Assembly (NCBI RefSeq): GCF_900114565.1
Contig: NZ_FOTM01000013.1
Coordinates: 49,744 to 113,743, forward strand
Source: Leifsonia sp. CL147
GTDB lineage: Bacteria > Actinomycetota > Actinomycetes > Actinomycetales > Microbacteriaceae
Direction of reading: 5' to 3'
DNA length: 64,000 bases
Part shown: positions 28,274 through 36,602 of the stretch, piece by piece
Numbering within the stretch: the stretch's first letter is position 1
Layout of the letters: the number at the start of each line of letters is the position of its first letter
Translations under genes and position numbers: made by a program
The notes under the pieces: model-generated
The model's database searches: none
The model's input: the letters and a program-made list of their open reading frames with translations, nothing else
What the model was told of the DNA's origin: nothing

Positions 28274-29476
28274 TCAGCCTCCGGTGGTCCCACGCACAGC
28301 CTGCACCGACTGCCGGGCGATCTCCAGTTCCTCGTTCGTCGGCACCACCAGGACGGTGACGGGCGAGTCGTCCGTGGAGATGACCCGCGCCTCCCGCGAC
28401 GCGCTCCCGTTCCGCTCGGGATCGAGCCGGATGCCGAGCACCTCCAGCCCGGAGAGCACGTCGGCGCGCAAGGCGGTGTCGTTCTCGCCGATCCCGGCGG
28501 TGAAGGTCAGCACATCGAGGCCGCCGAGCAGGGCGACGTACGCCCCGAGGTAGTGCTTGAGCCGATGGATGGTGACCTCCAGCGCCAACCGCGCGGACTC
28601 GTCTCCTGCGTTTGCGGCCTCGCGCACATCCCTCATGTCGCTGCGCCCGGAGAGGCCGAGGAGCCCGCTGCGCCGGTTGAGCAGCTCGTCCAGGTCGTCG
28701 GTCGAGAGCTGCGCGCGCCGGGCGAGGTGGATGAGCACTGCCGGATCGAGGTCGCCGGAGCGCGTGCCCATCACGAGCCCCTCGAGCGGTGTCATCCCCA
28801 TCGAGGTCTCGACCGAGCGGCCGCCGTCGACGGCGCAGGCGGAGGCGCCGTTCCCGAGATGCAGCACGATCTGCCGCAGCTCGCCGAGCGGCCGGCCGAG
28901 GAACGCGGCCGCCGCTTCGGAGACGAACTTGTGCGAGGTGCCGTGGAAGCCGTACCGCCGGACGCGGTGACGCTCGGCCACCTCCGCGTCGATCGCGTAC
29001 GTGTACGCAGGCGGCGGCATGGTCTGGTGAAAGGCCGTGTCGAAGATCGCGACGTGCGGGACATCCGGGAAGGCCTTCTTCGCGGCCCGGATGCCCTCCA
29101 GATTCGCCGGATTGTGCAGCGGAGCCAGCTCGGAGAGGTCCTCGATGTTGATCTCGACGAGCGGAGTGACGATGGTCGGCTCGAAGAAGCGCTTGCCGCC
29201 GTGCACCACCCGGTGCCCGACCGCCTCCAGCGGGTTCTGCTCCAGGCTCGGCCCCTCTGCGGCGAAGGCGTCGAGCATGACGCCGAAGCCGGCCGTATGG
29301 TCGGGGATCTCGAGCGAGCGCTCCGAGGTGCCGCGCGGTCCCCGATGCGTCGCGCTGCCCATCCCCTCTCCGATGCGCTCCACCAGCCCCGATGCGAGCG
29401 ACTCCTCGGACTCGCTGTCGATGAGCTGGTACTTGAATGAGGACGAGCCGCTGTTCACGACGAGGACCGCGCTCAC
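28274..29476 (-). CDS. ackA: Acetate kinase
   Basis: A 400-residue enzyme that interconverts acetyl phosphate + ADP and acetate + ATP. Signatures: VLVVNSGSSSFKYQL at the start, HRVVHGG, FDTAFHQTMP, RYGFHGTSHKFV and the ATP-site LHLGNGASACAVDGG, and FTAGIGEN near the end. The GTG at 29476 overlaps the pta stop by four bases. With pta it forms the usual acetate activation/overflow pair. Confidence 0.97.
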   Translation of the reverse strand: MSAVLVVNSGSSSFKYQLIDSESEESLASGLVERIGEGMGSATHRGPRGTSERSLEIPDHTAGFGVMLDAFAAEGPSLEQNPLEAVGHRVVHGGKRFFEPTIVTPLVEINIEDLSELAPLHNPANLEGIRAAKKAFPDVPHVAIFDTAFHQTMPPPAYTYAIDAEVAERHRVRRYGFHGTSHKFVSEAAAAFLGRPLGELRQIVLHLGNGASACAVDGGRSVETSMGMTPLEGLVMGTRSGDLDPAVLIHLARRAQLSTDDLDELLNRRSGLLGLSGRSDMRDVREAANAGDESARLALEVTIHRLKHYLGAYVALLGGLDVLTFTAGIGENDTALRADVLSGLEVLGIRLDPERNGSASREARVISTDDSPVTVLVVPTNEELEIARQSVQAVRGTTGG

Positions 29477-31608
29477 GAGAGTGCCGCCTGGATGGCCGTG
29501 ATGGCGACCGTGTTGACGATGTCGTCCACAGTGGCCCCGCGGGAGAGGTCGTTGATCGGCTTGCGCAGCCCCTGGAGGACCGGTCCGATCGCGACGGCGC
29601 CCGCGCTCCGCTGCACCGCCTTGTAGGTGTTGTTGCCGGTGTTCAGGTCCGGGAAGATGAACACGGTCGCGCGCCCCGCGACCTCGGAGCCGGGCATCTT
29701 GGCGGCCCCGACCGCCGCATCCGCTGCCGCGTCGTACTGGATGGGCCCGGCCACCGCGAGCTGCGGCGCCCGCTGCCGGACGAGCTCCGTCGCGACGCGC
29801 ACCTTGTCGACGTCGACGCCGGCGCCCGAGTCCCCGGTGGAGTAGGACAGCATCGCGACGCGCGGCTCGATCCCGAACTGCTCGGCGGTCCTGGCCGACG
29901 AGACGGCGATGTCCGCCAGCTGCTCGGAGGTGGGGTCCGGGATGACCGCGCAGTCCCCGTAGACCAGCACCCGGTCGGCCAGGGCCATGAGGAAGACGCT
30001 GGAGACCACCGAGACCCCCGGCGTCGTCTTGATGATCTCGAACGCGGGCCGGATGGTGTGCGCCGTCGTATGGGCGGCGCCGGACACCATCCCGTCGGCG
30101 AGCCCCAGGTGCACCATCATGGTGCCGAAGTACGAGGGGTCGGTGACCGTGTCGGCCGCCTGGTCCACGGTGATCCCCTTGTGGGTGCGGAGCCGGGCGT
30201 ACTCGTTCGCGAAACGGAGCCGCAGTACGTCGTCGAACGGGCTGAGCACGTCCGCCTCCGCCAGGTCGAGGCCGAGCTCGATCGCCCGCGAGCGCACCTC
30301 GAACGGCTCCCCGAGGATGGTGAGCCGGGCGACCCCGCGGCTCAGCAGCGTGTGGGCGGCGCGCAGGATGCGGTCGTCCTCGCCCTCGGGCAGCACGATG
30401 TGCTTCTTCACCTCGCGCGCGCGCTCGATCAGGTCGTACTCGAACATCAGCGGCGTGACGACCTCGTGCCGCGAGACGTTGAGACGCGCGAGCAGCGCAT
30501 CCGCATCCACGTGCCGCTCGAACAGGGCGAGCGCGGTGTCGTACTTGCGCTGCGAGTCGGCGGCCAGCCGGCCCCGCGCGTGCGTGATCCGTACGACCGT
30601 GTCGTAGGTGTCGAGGCTGGTGCGCACGATCGGCAGGGGCGAACGGAGGCCCCCGAGCAGGCGCTCGATCGGCTCGGGAAGGTCGAATCCCCCGTTGAGG
30701 ACGATGCCGGCGATGGAGGGGAACGTTCCGGAAGCGTTGGCCATGACCACCGCGAGCAGAACCTCGGTGCGGTCGCCGGGCACGACGACGACCGAGCCCT
30801 CCACCAGCCGCGGCAGGACATTGTTCATCGACATGCCGGCGACGACGACCCCGAGGGCCTCGCGCGCCAGCAGCGCCTCCTCGCCGGCGACCAGGCTCCC
30901 GCCGGTCTCGTCCATGATCGAGCGGATGCTGGGAGCGACCAGGAACGGGTCCTCGGGGATGGCCCACACCGGAGGACGGTCGTCGCTGCCCGCGACGACG
31001 GCCGCAGCACCGACGGCCGCGCCGACCGCCGCCACGATCTCCGGGAGGTGCGCCTCGTCCGAGCGGTTGGCGACGACCGCGAGGAGCCCGGCGTGGGCGG
31101 TGCGCAGCTCGGCGATCGCCAGTTCGGCGAGCTGTCGGAGCTCCTCCGGCGTGCGCGGGTCGGCTTGGCCGAGGCGCTCGCCGAAGCCCTGGCCGACCCG
31201 GCCGCCGAGGACGAGCAGCACCGGCGCTCCCAGGTTGGCGGCGATCCGGGCGTTGTAGCCCAGCTCGGTGGGACTCCCGACGTCGGTGTAGTCCGAGCCG
31301 AGGATGACGACCGTGTCGCACCGCGCCTCCACGGCCCGGAAGCGTCGTACGATCTCGGCGAGCGCGGTATCCGCGTCGGCGTGCACATCGTCGTAGCCGA
31401 CCCCCAGCGCCTCCTCGTAGGTGATCTCCGCGGTGACCCGCTGAAGGAGCAGCTCGAGCACGTAGTCCCGCTCCGCCGTCGAACGCGCGACCGGGCGGAA
31501 CACGCCGACCCGGCCGACCGAGTGGCGGAGTGACTCCAGGACCCCGAGCGCGACCGTCGACTTGCCCGTGTGGCCCTCGGCCGACGTGATGTAGATCGAG
31601 CGCGCCAC
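29473..31608 (-). CDS. pta: Phosphate acetyltransferase, long form
   Basis: A 711-residue enzyme that converts acetyl-CoA + Pi to acetyl phosphate + CoA. It has three parts: an N-terminal BioD-like P-loop domain (SAEGHTGKSTVALGVL near 9-24), a central DRTGG domain (about 220-330), and the C-terminal catalytic PTA domain with VLPEGEDDRILRAA, GMVSGAAHTTAHTIRPAF, YGDCAVIPDPT and FIFPDLNTGNNTYKAVQRSAG. This three-domain length matches the long form seen in actinobacteria and E. coli. ackA overlaps its stop; the DUF1254 gene ends one base upstream of its start. Confidence 0.97.
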   Translation of the reverse strand: MARSIYITSAEGHTGKSTVALGVLESLRHSVGRVGVFRPVARSTAERDYVLELLLQRVTAEITYEEALGVGYDDVHADADTALAEIVRRFRAVEARCDTVVILGSDYTDVGSPTELGYNARIAANLGAPVLLVLGGRVGQGFGERLGQADPRTPEELRQLAELAIAELRTAHAGLLAVVANRSDEAHLPEIVAAVGAAVGAAAVVAGSDDRPPVWAIPEDPFLVAPSIRSIMDETGGSLVAGEEALLAREALGVVVAGMSMNNVLPRLVEGSVVVVPGDRTEVLLAVVMANASGTFPSIAGIVLNGGFDLPEPIERLLGGLRSPLPIVRTSLDTYDTVVRITHARGRLAADSQRKYDTALALFERHVDADALLARLNVSRHEVVTPLMFEYDLIERAREVKKHIVLPEGEDDRILRAAHTLLSRGVARLTILGEPFEVRSRAIELGLDLAEADVLSPFDDVLRLRFANEYARLRTHKGITVDQAADTVTDPSYFGTMMVHLGLADGMVSGAAHTTAHTIRPAFEIIKTTPGVSVVSSVFLMALADRVLVYGDCAVIPDPTSEQLADIAVSSARTAEQFGIEPRVAMLSYSTGDSGAGVDVDKVRVATELVRQRAPQLAVAGPIQYDAAADAAVGAAKMPGSEVAGRATVFIFPDLNTGNNTYKAVQRSAGAVAIGPVLQGLRKPINDLSRGATVDDIVNTVAITAIQAALS

Positions 31609-31609
31609 G

Positions 31610-33019
31610 TCAGGCGATCCGCTCGATCGCAGGGACCCGGTAACGCCCGTCGAGCACCTCGTCGCCCGGCACGTAGAGGCGCAGGATCGGGCGGAAGCGT
31701 CCAGCGGGCGCCGGCAGCCAGTTGGCGGCGGCCTTCTCGTCGGTCGGTCGGTCGGCGCTCATCGTGATGGTCAGTCCTCCGTCGTCGTCGTACTCGAGCC
31801 CATGCGTCCTCTCCCCCACCGAGTACCGCCCGAGCACGTTCGGGACGAGGTGGTGGAGCGGGAGATCGTACATCGTCAGCGACCAGAACGCGCCGACCGG
31901 CGGGGTCGGGCGCAGTCGCAGGCGGTAGCTGTGCTCGCCGGTGAGGGGCTCGCCGTCCGCGTCCTCTTCGGTCGTGAACTCGGCCACCTCGTAGGCGTGG
32001 TCGCCCCACAGTCCGCCGAGCGCCGCCGTCGCACGGTGCGCGTACCGGGTCCGGGGGTCCGGGACCTTCCACTCCGGTGCGTCGATGGCGCCGACCTCGA
32101 AGAAGTCGAGGTTGTAGTCGAACACGTGGAGGTCGACCCGCCAGTGGTCGACGTCCACGCCCACCGGCCGCAGGGCCGACTCGAGCGCCTCCTTGCCGAG
32201 CGCGTAGCCGGTCTCGAGGGCGTCGCGCACACTGTCCGGCTGCTCGGTGAGCGGATACGGGCTGAGCAGCCCGAGCGGGGCGTACGAGTCGAGCGCGGGC
32301 TGGTCGCGCTCCGCCGGCGGGAACGCCTGCGACCAGGTGCGCAGCTTCTCGAAGAAGTCGAGGGCCTCGCTGGCCTCGGCGGGGACCAGCGGAACGCCCT
32401 CCGCAGGCGAAGCGCCGAGCGGTGTCAGGACCAGCGCGTCCTGGCAGGCGTGAACCGCCGGGAGGTCGTCCTCGCCGTCGACAGCCCAGCGCCCCACGAT
32501 CGTGGCGACGCGGGTGGGGAAGCGGATGGCGCGCGGGCGCGGTGCATCCGCTTCCGTGCCGCCATCCCGCTCCGTAGCGGGCTCCGCTGCAGGCATGTCA
32601 GCCTCGGGCGGGAGGAGCAGGAACTCGCCTCCGTGGCCACCGGTCGCGCGCGTCCCGAGGTAGGCGAAGCTGTTGGTCCACGCGTCCACGAACTGGAGCA
32701 CGTGGTACCGCTCCACCGCTGCGGGCACGGTCAGCCGGATCGGCCCAGCGCCGAGGTCGACCTGCGCGATGGAGAACAGGATGTCGGGGTCGGCCGAGAC
32801 GGCCGCGTCCTCCGGTCGCGGCAGGCGGCGTTCATGCGCGAAGGAGTTGAAGGGCGCGGGAGGCACGCCATCGATCCCGTGCCCGGTGAACCGGACGACC
32901 TGCTCCAGGTCGAGGACCAGCGGGAAGCCGACGACGTAGGCCTCGGTCGCCAGCTCGGTCAACTCCTCAGTCACGTCCGCATCCCGTCCGTCCATCGATC
33001 CACTGGAAGACACGATCAT
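31610..33019 (-). CDS. DUF1254/DUF1214 domain-containing protein
   Basis: A protein of about 469 residues with an N-terminal DUF1254 domain (ATEAYVVGFPLVLDLEQV, then YHVLQFVDAWTNSFAYLGTRATG) and a C-terminal DUF1214 domain (GAFWSLTMYDLP, then ANWLPAPAGRFRPILRLY). The family is widespread in bacteria and algal viruses; function is unknown. No signal peptide is seen. The start is uncertain: ATG 33019, ATG 32995 and GTG 32972 are all in frame and none has a strong ribosome site. A longer frame upstream overlaps the SRP RNA gene and is not real. It ends one base before pta, so they may share a transcript. Confidence 0.82.
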   Translation of the reverse strand: MIVSSSGSMDGRDADVTEELTELATEAYVVGFPLVLDLEQVVRFTGHGIDGVPPAPFNSFAHERRLPRPEDAAVSADPDILFSIAQVDLGAGPIRLTVPAAVERYHVLQFVDAWTNSFAYLGTRATGGHGGEFLLLPPEADMPAAEPATERDGGTEADAPRPRAIRFPTRVATIVGRWAVDGEDDLPAVHACQDALVLTPLGASPAEGVPLVPAEASEALDFFEKLRTWSQAFPPAERDQPALDSYAPLGLLSPYPLTEQPDSVRDALETGYALGKEALESALRPVGVDVDHWRVDLHVFDYNLDFFEVGAIDAPEWKVPDPRTRYAHRATAALGGLWGDHAYEVAEFTTEEDADGEPLTGEHSYRLRLRPTPPVGAFWSLTMYDLPLHHLVPNVLGRYSVGERTHGLEYDDDGGLTITMSADRPTDEKAAANWLPAPAGRFRPILRLYVPGDEVLDGRYRVPAIERIA

Positions 33020-33095
33020 TCTACAGCGCGTAGAAGACCCGGCACCATCGCGCACAATATACGCGGAGCGGGTGGCCTGCGGCTGCACAAGAAAA

Positions 33096-33184
33096 GACTC
33101 CCCACGCACCCGCCAGAGCCCGGTTACCCTTGCTGCGTTTCCGCCCTGGGGGAGTTGGCCTGGATGGCGCCACGTGGGGAGCCG
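33096..33184 (-). ncRNA. ffs: Signal recognition particle RNA, small bacterial type
   Basis: On the minus strand a long stem closes with GGCTCCCCACG / CGTGGGGAGTC (33174-33184 with 33096-33106). The apical part contains CAGGGCGGAAACGCAGCAAGG, the universally conserved Ffh-binding region with its GGAA tetraloop-like cap (positions about 33123-33143). A TACAAT -10 box at 33196-33191 would start transcription near 33184, and TTTTCTTG follows the closing stem as a terminator. About 89 nt matches the 4.5S-like form. Confidence 0.88.
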
Positions 33185-33190
33185 GGAATC

Positions 33191-33196
33191 ATTGTA
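33191..33196 (-). promoter_or_regulatory. -10 box of the SRP RNA promoter
   Basis: TACAAT on the minus strand lies seven bases upstream of the predicted SRP RNA 5' end. The -35 region is not well conserved. Confidence 0.55.
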
Positions 33197-33288
33197 GCGG
33201 CTGGCGCTGGATGACGCGTGCGCGAGCACCGCCGCGGATCACGTAGGATACTGTGAGCCGTCGGCCGCGAGAGCGGAAGGCGACGCCA

Positions 33289-33376
33289 GGAGAATTCGCC
33301 TAGTGGCCTATGGCGCACGCTTGGAAAGCGTGTTGGGTGCAAGCCCTCGGGGGTTCGAATCCCCCATTCTCCGCCA
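33289..33376 (+). tRNA. tRNA-Ser (anticodon GGA), CCA encoded
   Basis: Acceptor arms GGAGAAT (33289-33295) and ATTCTCC (33366-33372) pair; discriminator G then an encoded CCA at 33374-33376. The anticodon stem is CACGC / GCGTG with loop TTGGAAA, giving GGA (reads UCC and UCU). A long variable arm (GTTGGGTGCAAGCCCTC region) and T-arm GGGGGTTCGAATCCCCC fit class II tRNA-Ser. TAGGAT upstream near 33244 may be its -10 box. Confidence 0.95.
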
Positions 33377-33512
33377 TTTTCGTGATGCGCCGCGGGGTGC
33401 GCGCACAGCGTTCACAGGGAGTTCGAATCTCCTATTCTCCGCCATTTCCGTGATGCGCCGCTGGGTGCGCTCACAGCATTCAGAGGGGGCTCGAATCCCC
33501 CATTCTCCGCCG
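33354..33512. repeat. Two extra degenerate copies of the tRNA-Ser 3' end, 68-bp tandem
   Basis: The T-arm and acceptor 3' half of tRNA-Ser (TTCGAATCCCCCATTCTCCGCCA) recurs at 33422 and 33490, each exactly 68 bp after the previous one, with a conserved linker (CGTGATGCGCCGC-GGGTGCGC). The second copy has TCTCCT for CCCCCC; the third begins CTCGAAT and lacks CCA. The 5' halves are absent, so these are not functional tRNAs. They resemble old attachment-site duplications or tRNA copies decayed by tandem amplification. Confidence 0.85.
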
Positions 33513-33573
33513 GGTCCGACGAAGGATTCCGTGCTGTCGGTCTAGCGTGATCACCAGAAAAGGAGAACGCATC

Positions 33574-33954
33574 GTGCCATCCACGCCCATGCCTGCTGAC
33601 AAGCGATTCCCCCGGTCCGTCTTCGGCACCGGAAGCGAACCCGATGCCCGGTTCAGCCTGGCCAACGAGCGCACCTTCCTCGCCTGGATCCGCACGGGAC
33701 TCGCTCTGCTGGCGAGCGGCGTCGCCCTGGAAGCGCTCAGCCTCGGCATCCATCCCGGCTTCCGCCTGGCGGCCTCGCTGCTGCTGCTGGTCGCCGGCCT
33801 CGTCACGCCGATCCAGGCGTGGTTCGGCTGGAAACGGACCGAGTCCGCGCTCCGTCAGGAGGCCCCCCTTCCCAGTGCACCGCTGACGATCTTCCTCACC
33901 GTCGTCGTCACGGCTGTCGGAATCCTCGTCCTCATCGGCGTCCTGGTCCGATGA
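33574..33954 (+). CDS. DUF202 membrane protein
   Basis: A 126-residue protein with three transmembrane segments and the DUF202 N-terminal motif LANERTFLAWIRTGLALLASGVAL. Function of the family is unknown. GTG at 33574 is chosen because AAAAGGAGAA lies just upstream; the GTG at 33547 lacks a ribosome site. Its TGA overlaps the ATG of the next gene, another DUF202 member, so the two are translated together and may form a heteromer. Confidence 0.88.
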   Translation: MPSTPMPADKRFPRSVFGTGSEPDARFSLANERTFLAWIRTGLALLASGVALEALSLGIHPGFRLAASLLLLVAGLVTPIQAWFGWKRTESALRQEAPLPSAPLTIFLTVVVTAVGILVLIGVLVR

Positions 33955-34301
33955 ACGGCCCGGTCGACGCCGGCCTCCAAGCCGAACGGACGGCACTCGC
34001 CTGGCGGCGGACCTGCCTGGCGCTTCTCGCCGGTTCGCTGGTGGCCACACGCATCCTCCCCGAGTTCTTCGGGGCGTGGTCGGCCCTCCTGGGGGTCACG
34101 GGTGCGGTCTGCGCCGGATTGCTGCTGGTGGCGATCCAGCGACGTTATCGATCGCATCACAGCAGCCTCCAAGGCGACGGCGACCGTGAGCCCCTCGCGG
34201 CAGGCGGCCTGATCGGCGCGCTCGCCCTCTTCGCGGTCAGTGCCGGCGTGATCAGCATCGCAGCCGTCGCTGTGGTCATCTTCAGCCGCGACATCCGGTA
34301 G
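33951..34301 (+). CDS. Second DUF202 membrane protein, coupled to the first
   Basis: A 116-residue protein: GLQAERTALAWRRTCLALLAG at residues 8-28 is the DUF202 motif, followed by two more hydrophobic segments (ALLGVTGAVCAGLLLVA and ALALFAVSAGVISIAAVAVVIF). ATG at 33951 overlaps the previous stop (ATGA). Function unknown. A double-hairpin repeat element follows the stop. Confidence 0.87.
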   Translation: MNGPVDAGLQAERTALAWRRTCLALLAGSLVATRILPEFFGAWSALLGVTGAVCAGLLLVAIQRRYRSHHSSLQGDGDREPLAAGGLIGALALFAVSAGVISIAAVAVVIFSRDIR

Positions 34302-34311
34302 CTGCTGGTCG

Positions 34312-34400
34312 AAACGTAAGGAGATTCGCATGAATGCCGTTCGAATCCCCTTCACTACTGCCGAATGAAGGAGATTCGGCACCCGATCTCCTTCGATTCG
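34312..34400. repeat. GGAGATTCG double-hairpin element, copy 1
   Basis: Two adjacent imperfect inverted repeats: AAGGAGATTCG / CGAATCCCCTT, then GAATGAAGGAGATTCGG / CCGATCTCCTTCGATTC. A closely related element occurs at 60155-60243. Both lie directly after the stop of a small membrane-protein gene. A dispersed palindromic 3' element is likely. Confidence 0.75.
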
Positions 34401-34515
34401 CACTGGGGGGGGAGCCTGACAAGCGCCTGAGCGAGGCTGGACCGCCGCCGGAAAGCGGTCTATCGTCCGGTTCCGGTCTGTGCTCTCTCATCGGCTGGAC
34501 CGCGGAAGGAACACT

Positions 34516-35784
34516 GTGACCCTCGACTTGTCCCCCTCCCCCCAGCTCAGCGCGCGGTTCGCCCCGGACGCGACCGGGGAGCTCATCGTCGACGGCGTCC
34601 GGGAACGCTTCGCCGAGGAGAGCACCCAGCGACTGCGGGAGGCTGTGCTCGGCCGTGTGGGCGAGATCGCGGCCGCGGCGGGCCGGCCGGTGCAGCTGAT
34701 GGTCTCCGACGAGGAGGGCGACTGGCTGCTCGCGGTGCAGCCCGACGGCAGCATCGGCGACGAGGAGGCACTGTCCGCCGACCCCGACCCCGACCCCGAC
34801 CCCGGCCTCGACCCCGACCCCGACCTCGACCCCGACCCCGACCCCGCGCCCCTCCGGGAGGCTCCGCCTCGCGAGTCGTTCCTCCGGGTGGAGCGCGCGC
34901 GCCCGGACCGGGCCCGGCACGGAATCCGTGGAGCGCTGGCCCGCGCGGGCGTCCCCCTCGGACCGTCGGCAGCCGAGCTGCGGGAACGTGCCGAGCGGGA
35001 TGCGGTGAGCCGTCACTGGGCCGGCCCGCGCACGATCGCGATCGTGAACGGGAAGGGCGGCGCGAACAAGACGCCCACGACGGCCCTCCTCGCCGCCGTC
35101 TTCGCACGAAACGGCGGCTCGGGCGTGCTGGCCTGGGACAACAACGAGACCCGAGGAACGCTCGGATGGCGGACCGAGAAGGACCACCACGATGCCACGG
35201 TGCAGTCCCTGCTTCCTGCAGCCGGCACCCTGCTCTCCGCAGGCGCCCGTACCGCCGACATCGGGCACTACATGCACCACCAGAACGCGGACAAGTACGA
35301 CGTGCTCCGGTCGAACCCGACCATGCTCGCGACCGAGCAGCGGATCTCGAGTGCGGATTTCGACCGCCTCCATGCCGTCGCCACCAAGTTCTACCGCCTG
35401 GTCATCATCGACAGCGGCAACGACGAGTCCGCCGAGCGGTGGCTCCGGATGATCGACCACACCGACCAGCTCGTCATCGCGACCACGGCGCTCGGCGAGC
35501 ACGCGGAGGCCGGAGCTCTGCTCCTCGAGGCGCTGATGCAGCGCGATGCCAACTCGGCTCGCCTGGCGCGGGACGCCGTCGTCATCGTCTCCCAGTCGGA
35601 GCGCACCGGACCGGCTTCCGACGTCCGGCGGGTCGCCACGGGCTTCCAGCCGCTCGCCCGGCGCGCGGTCACCATCCCGTTCGATCCGGAGATGCACGGC
35701 GGGCGGCTGTCCTTCGAGGCGCTCGCGCCGGGGACCCAGCGCGCCTGGCTGCACGCGGCGGCTGCCGTAGCCGAGGGGCTGTAG
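34516..35784 (+). CDS. ParA/MinD-like ATPase with atypical P-loop
   Basis: A 422-residue protein. Residues about 1-80 are a helical N-domain, followed by an Asp-Pro tandem tract (DPDPDPDP type, about 90-112) and the ATPase domain. The P-loop region near 176-187 reads IVNGKGGANKTPT, in which the usual KGGxGKT has Asn where the last Gly should be; the Lys-Thr pair is kept. LVIIDSGND is the switch/Walker B strand. Family members are involved in DNA or protein positioning, or in type VII secretion (EspI-like). No ParB is adjacent. GTG at 34516 follows GGAAGGA; a gene downstream encodes a membrane protein. Confidence 0.85.
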   Translation: MTLDLSPSPQLSARFAPDATGELIVDGVRERFAEESTQRLREAVLGRVGEIAAAAGRPVQLMVSDEEGDWLLAVQPDGSIGDEEALSADPDPDPDPGLDPDPDLDPDPDPAPLREAPPRESFLRVERARPDRARHGIRGALARAGVPLGPSAAELRERAERDAVSRHWAGPRTIAIVNGKGGANKTPTTALLAAVFARNGGSGVLAWDNNETRGTLGWRTEKDHHDATVQSLLPAAGTLLSAGARTADIGHYMHHQNADKYDVLRSNPTMLATEQRISSADFDRLHAVATKFYRLVIIDSGNDESAERWLRMIDHTDQLVIATTALGEHAEAGALLLEALMQRDANSARLARDAVVIVSQSERTGPASDVRRVATGFQPLARRAVTIPFDPEMHGGRLSFEALAPGTQRAWLHAAAAVAEGL

Positions 35785-35913
35785 CGGCGCTCCTCGTCGG
35801 CCGCCGTGCTTCCGAGTGCACGCGCTGACCCGTCCTCAGCGGTCGACACCCTCATCCGGGTGTCCCCCAAAATGCCGCTACCGGAGGGCTCCGACATAGG
35901 CGATGCTCATCAG

Positions 35914-36480
35914 GTGAGCGAGCAGACGGACGTGGGCACGGGCGCGGAGGCGGCCCGGCGGAGCGTCCTGCGCCCCCGCCGGCAGCTGTATCTTCGCGGG
36001 ATCATGGCTGTGCTCGCGCTGACGACACCGGTCTTCGCGGTCCTGTACTGGCTGGCCCTGCCGTCTGGCGATTGGCCGTTCGTCCTCGTCGCCCACGTGA
36101 TCGTGGTCGTCGCGACCGTATCCGGGGTGACGTCGTTCCTCAATACGACGATCACCCTCGGCCCGTCCGGCGTGCACGAGCGCGGATTCTTCGGGCGGAC
36201 CCTCCACGTCGGCGTCAGCGAGCCCGGCGAGGTCATCCTCGTGCAGGTCTACGAGGGCAGCACCCTCGACATCCTCCCTCAGCTGTTCGTGGTGTCGCGC
36301 CAGGGCCGGCTGCTGATCCGGATGCGCGGACAGTTCTGGTCCGAGGCGGACATGGAGCGCGTGGCGGAGGAGTTCGAGGTGCCCGTGACGCGCCCCGCAG
36401 AACCCATGACGATGAATCAGGTGCGGCGCGCGTGGCCGCGCGCGCTGTACTGGTTCGAGCGGATCCCGCTCGGACGCTGA
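35914..36480 (+). CDS. Hypothetical two-TM membrane protein
   Basis: About 188 residues from a GTG at 35914 (VSEQTDVGTG). Two hydrophobic helices at about 31-50 and 56-80 are followed by a soluble beta-rich region resembling a PH-like membrane-associated domain (TITLGPSGVHERGFFGRTLHVG). I do not recognise a named family. The start is uncertain: no strong ribosome site, and the frame is open back to 35806. It lies 129 bp after the ParA-like gene and could be co-transcribed with it. Confidence 0.7.
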   Translation: MSEQTDVGTGAEAARRSVLRPRRQLYLRGIMAVLALTTPVFAVLYWLALPSGDWPFVLVAHVIVVVATVSGVTSFLNTTITLGPSGVHERGFFGRTLHVGVSEPGEVILVQVYEGSTLDILPQLFVVSRQGRLLIRMRGQFWSEADMERVAEEFEVPVTRPAEPMTMNQVRRAWPRALYWFERIPLGR

Positions 36481-36496
36481 CCGCGGGGCAGGGTCC

Positions 36497-36592
36497 GTGC
36501 GGCCGATGAGCGGCGCGGCCGGAGCGCCCGTGAGGCCGATGAGCGGCGCAGGCGTGCGGCCGATGAGCAGCGCGGCCGGAGCGCCCGTGCCA
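36497..36592. repeat. Short GC-rich tandem repeat (GCCGATGAGCGGCGC)
   Basis: Three tandem units of 33, 24 and 33 bp, each containing GGCCGATGAGCRGCGC; the outer two extend into GGCCGGAGCGCCC. They fill the gap between the membrane-protein stop (36480) and the AraC start (36603). Confidence 0.8.
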
Positions 36593-36602
36593 GGATGACA
36601 GC

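Noticed and set aside
31610..33229. Extended start of the DUF1254 gene at 33229
   Set aside because: The extension runs through the SRP RNA gene and encodes no conserved residues.
33400..33512. Additional tRNA genes after tRNA-Ser
   Set aside because: Only T-arm and acceptor 3' halves are present; no anticodon arm or 5' acceptor strand.
34282..35754. Minus-strand frame opposite the ParA-like gene
   Set aside because: Its residues are GVGVGVEVGV-type mirror of the Asp-Pro repeat; the plus-strand gene has clear ATPase motifs.
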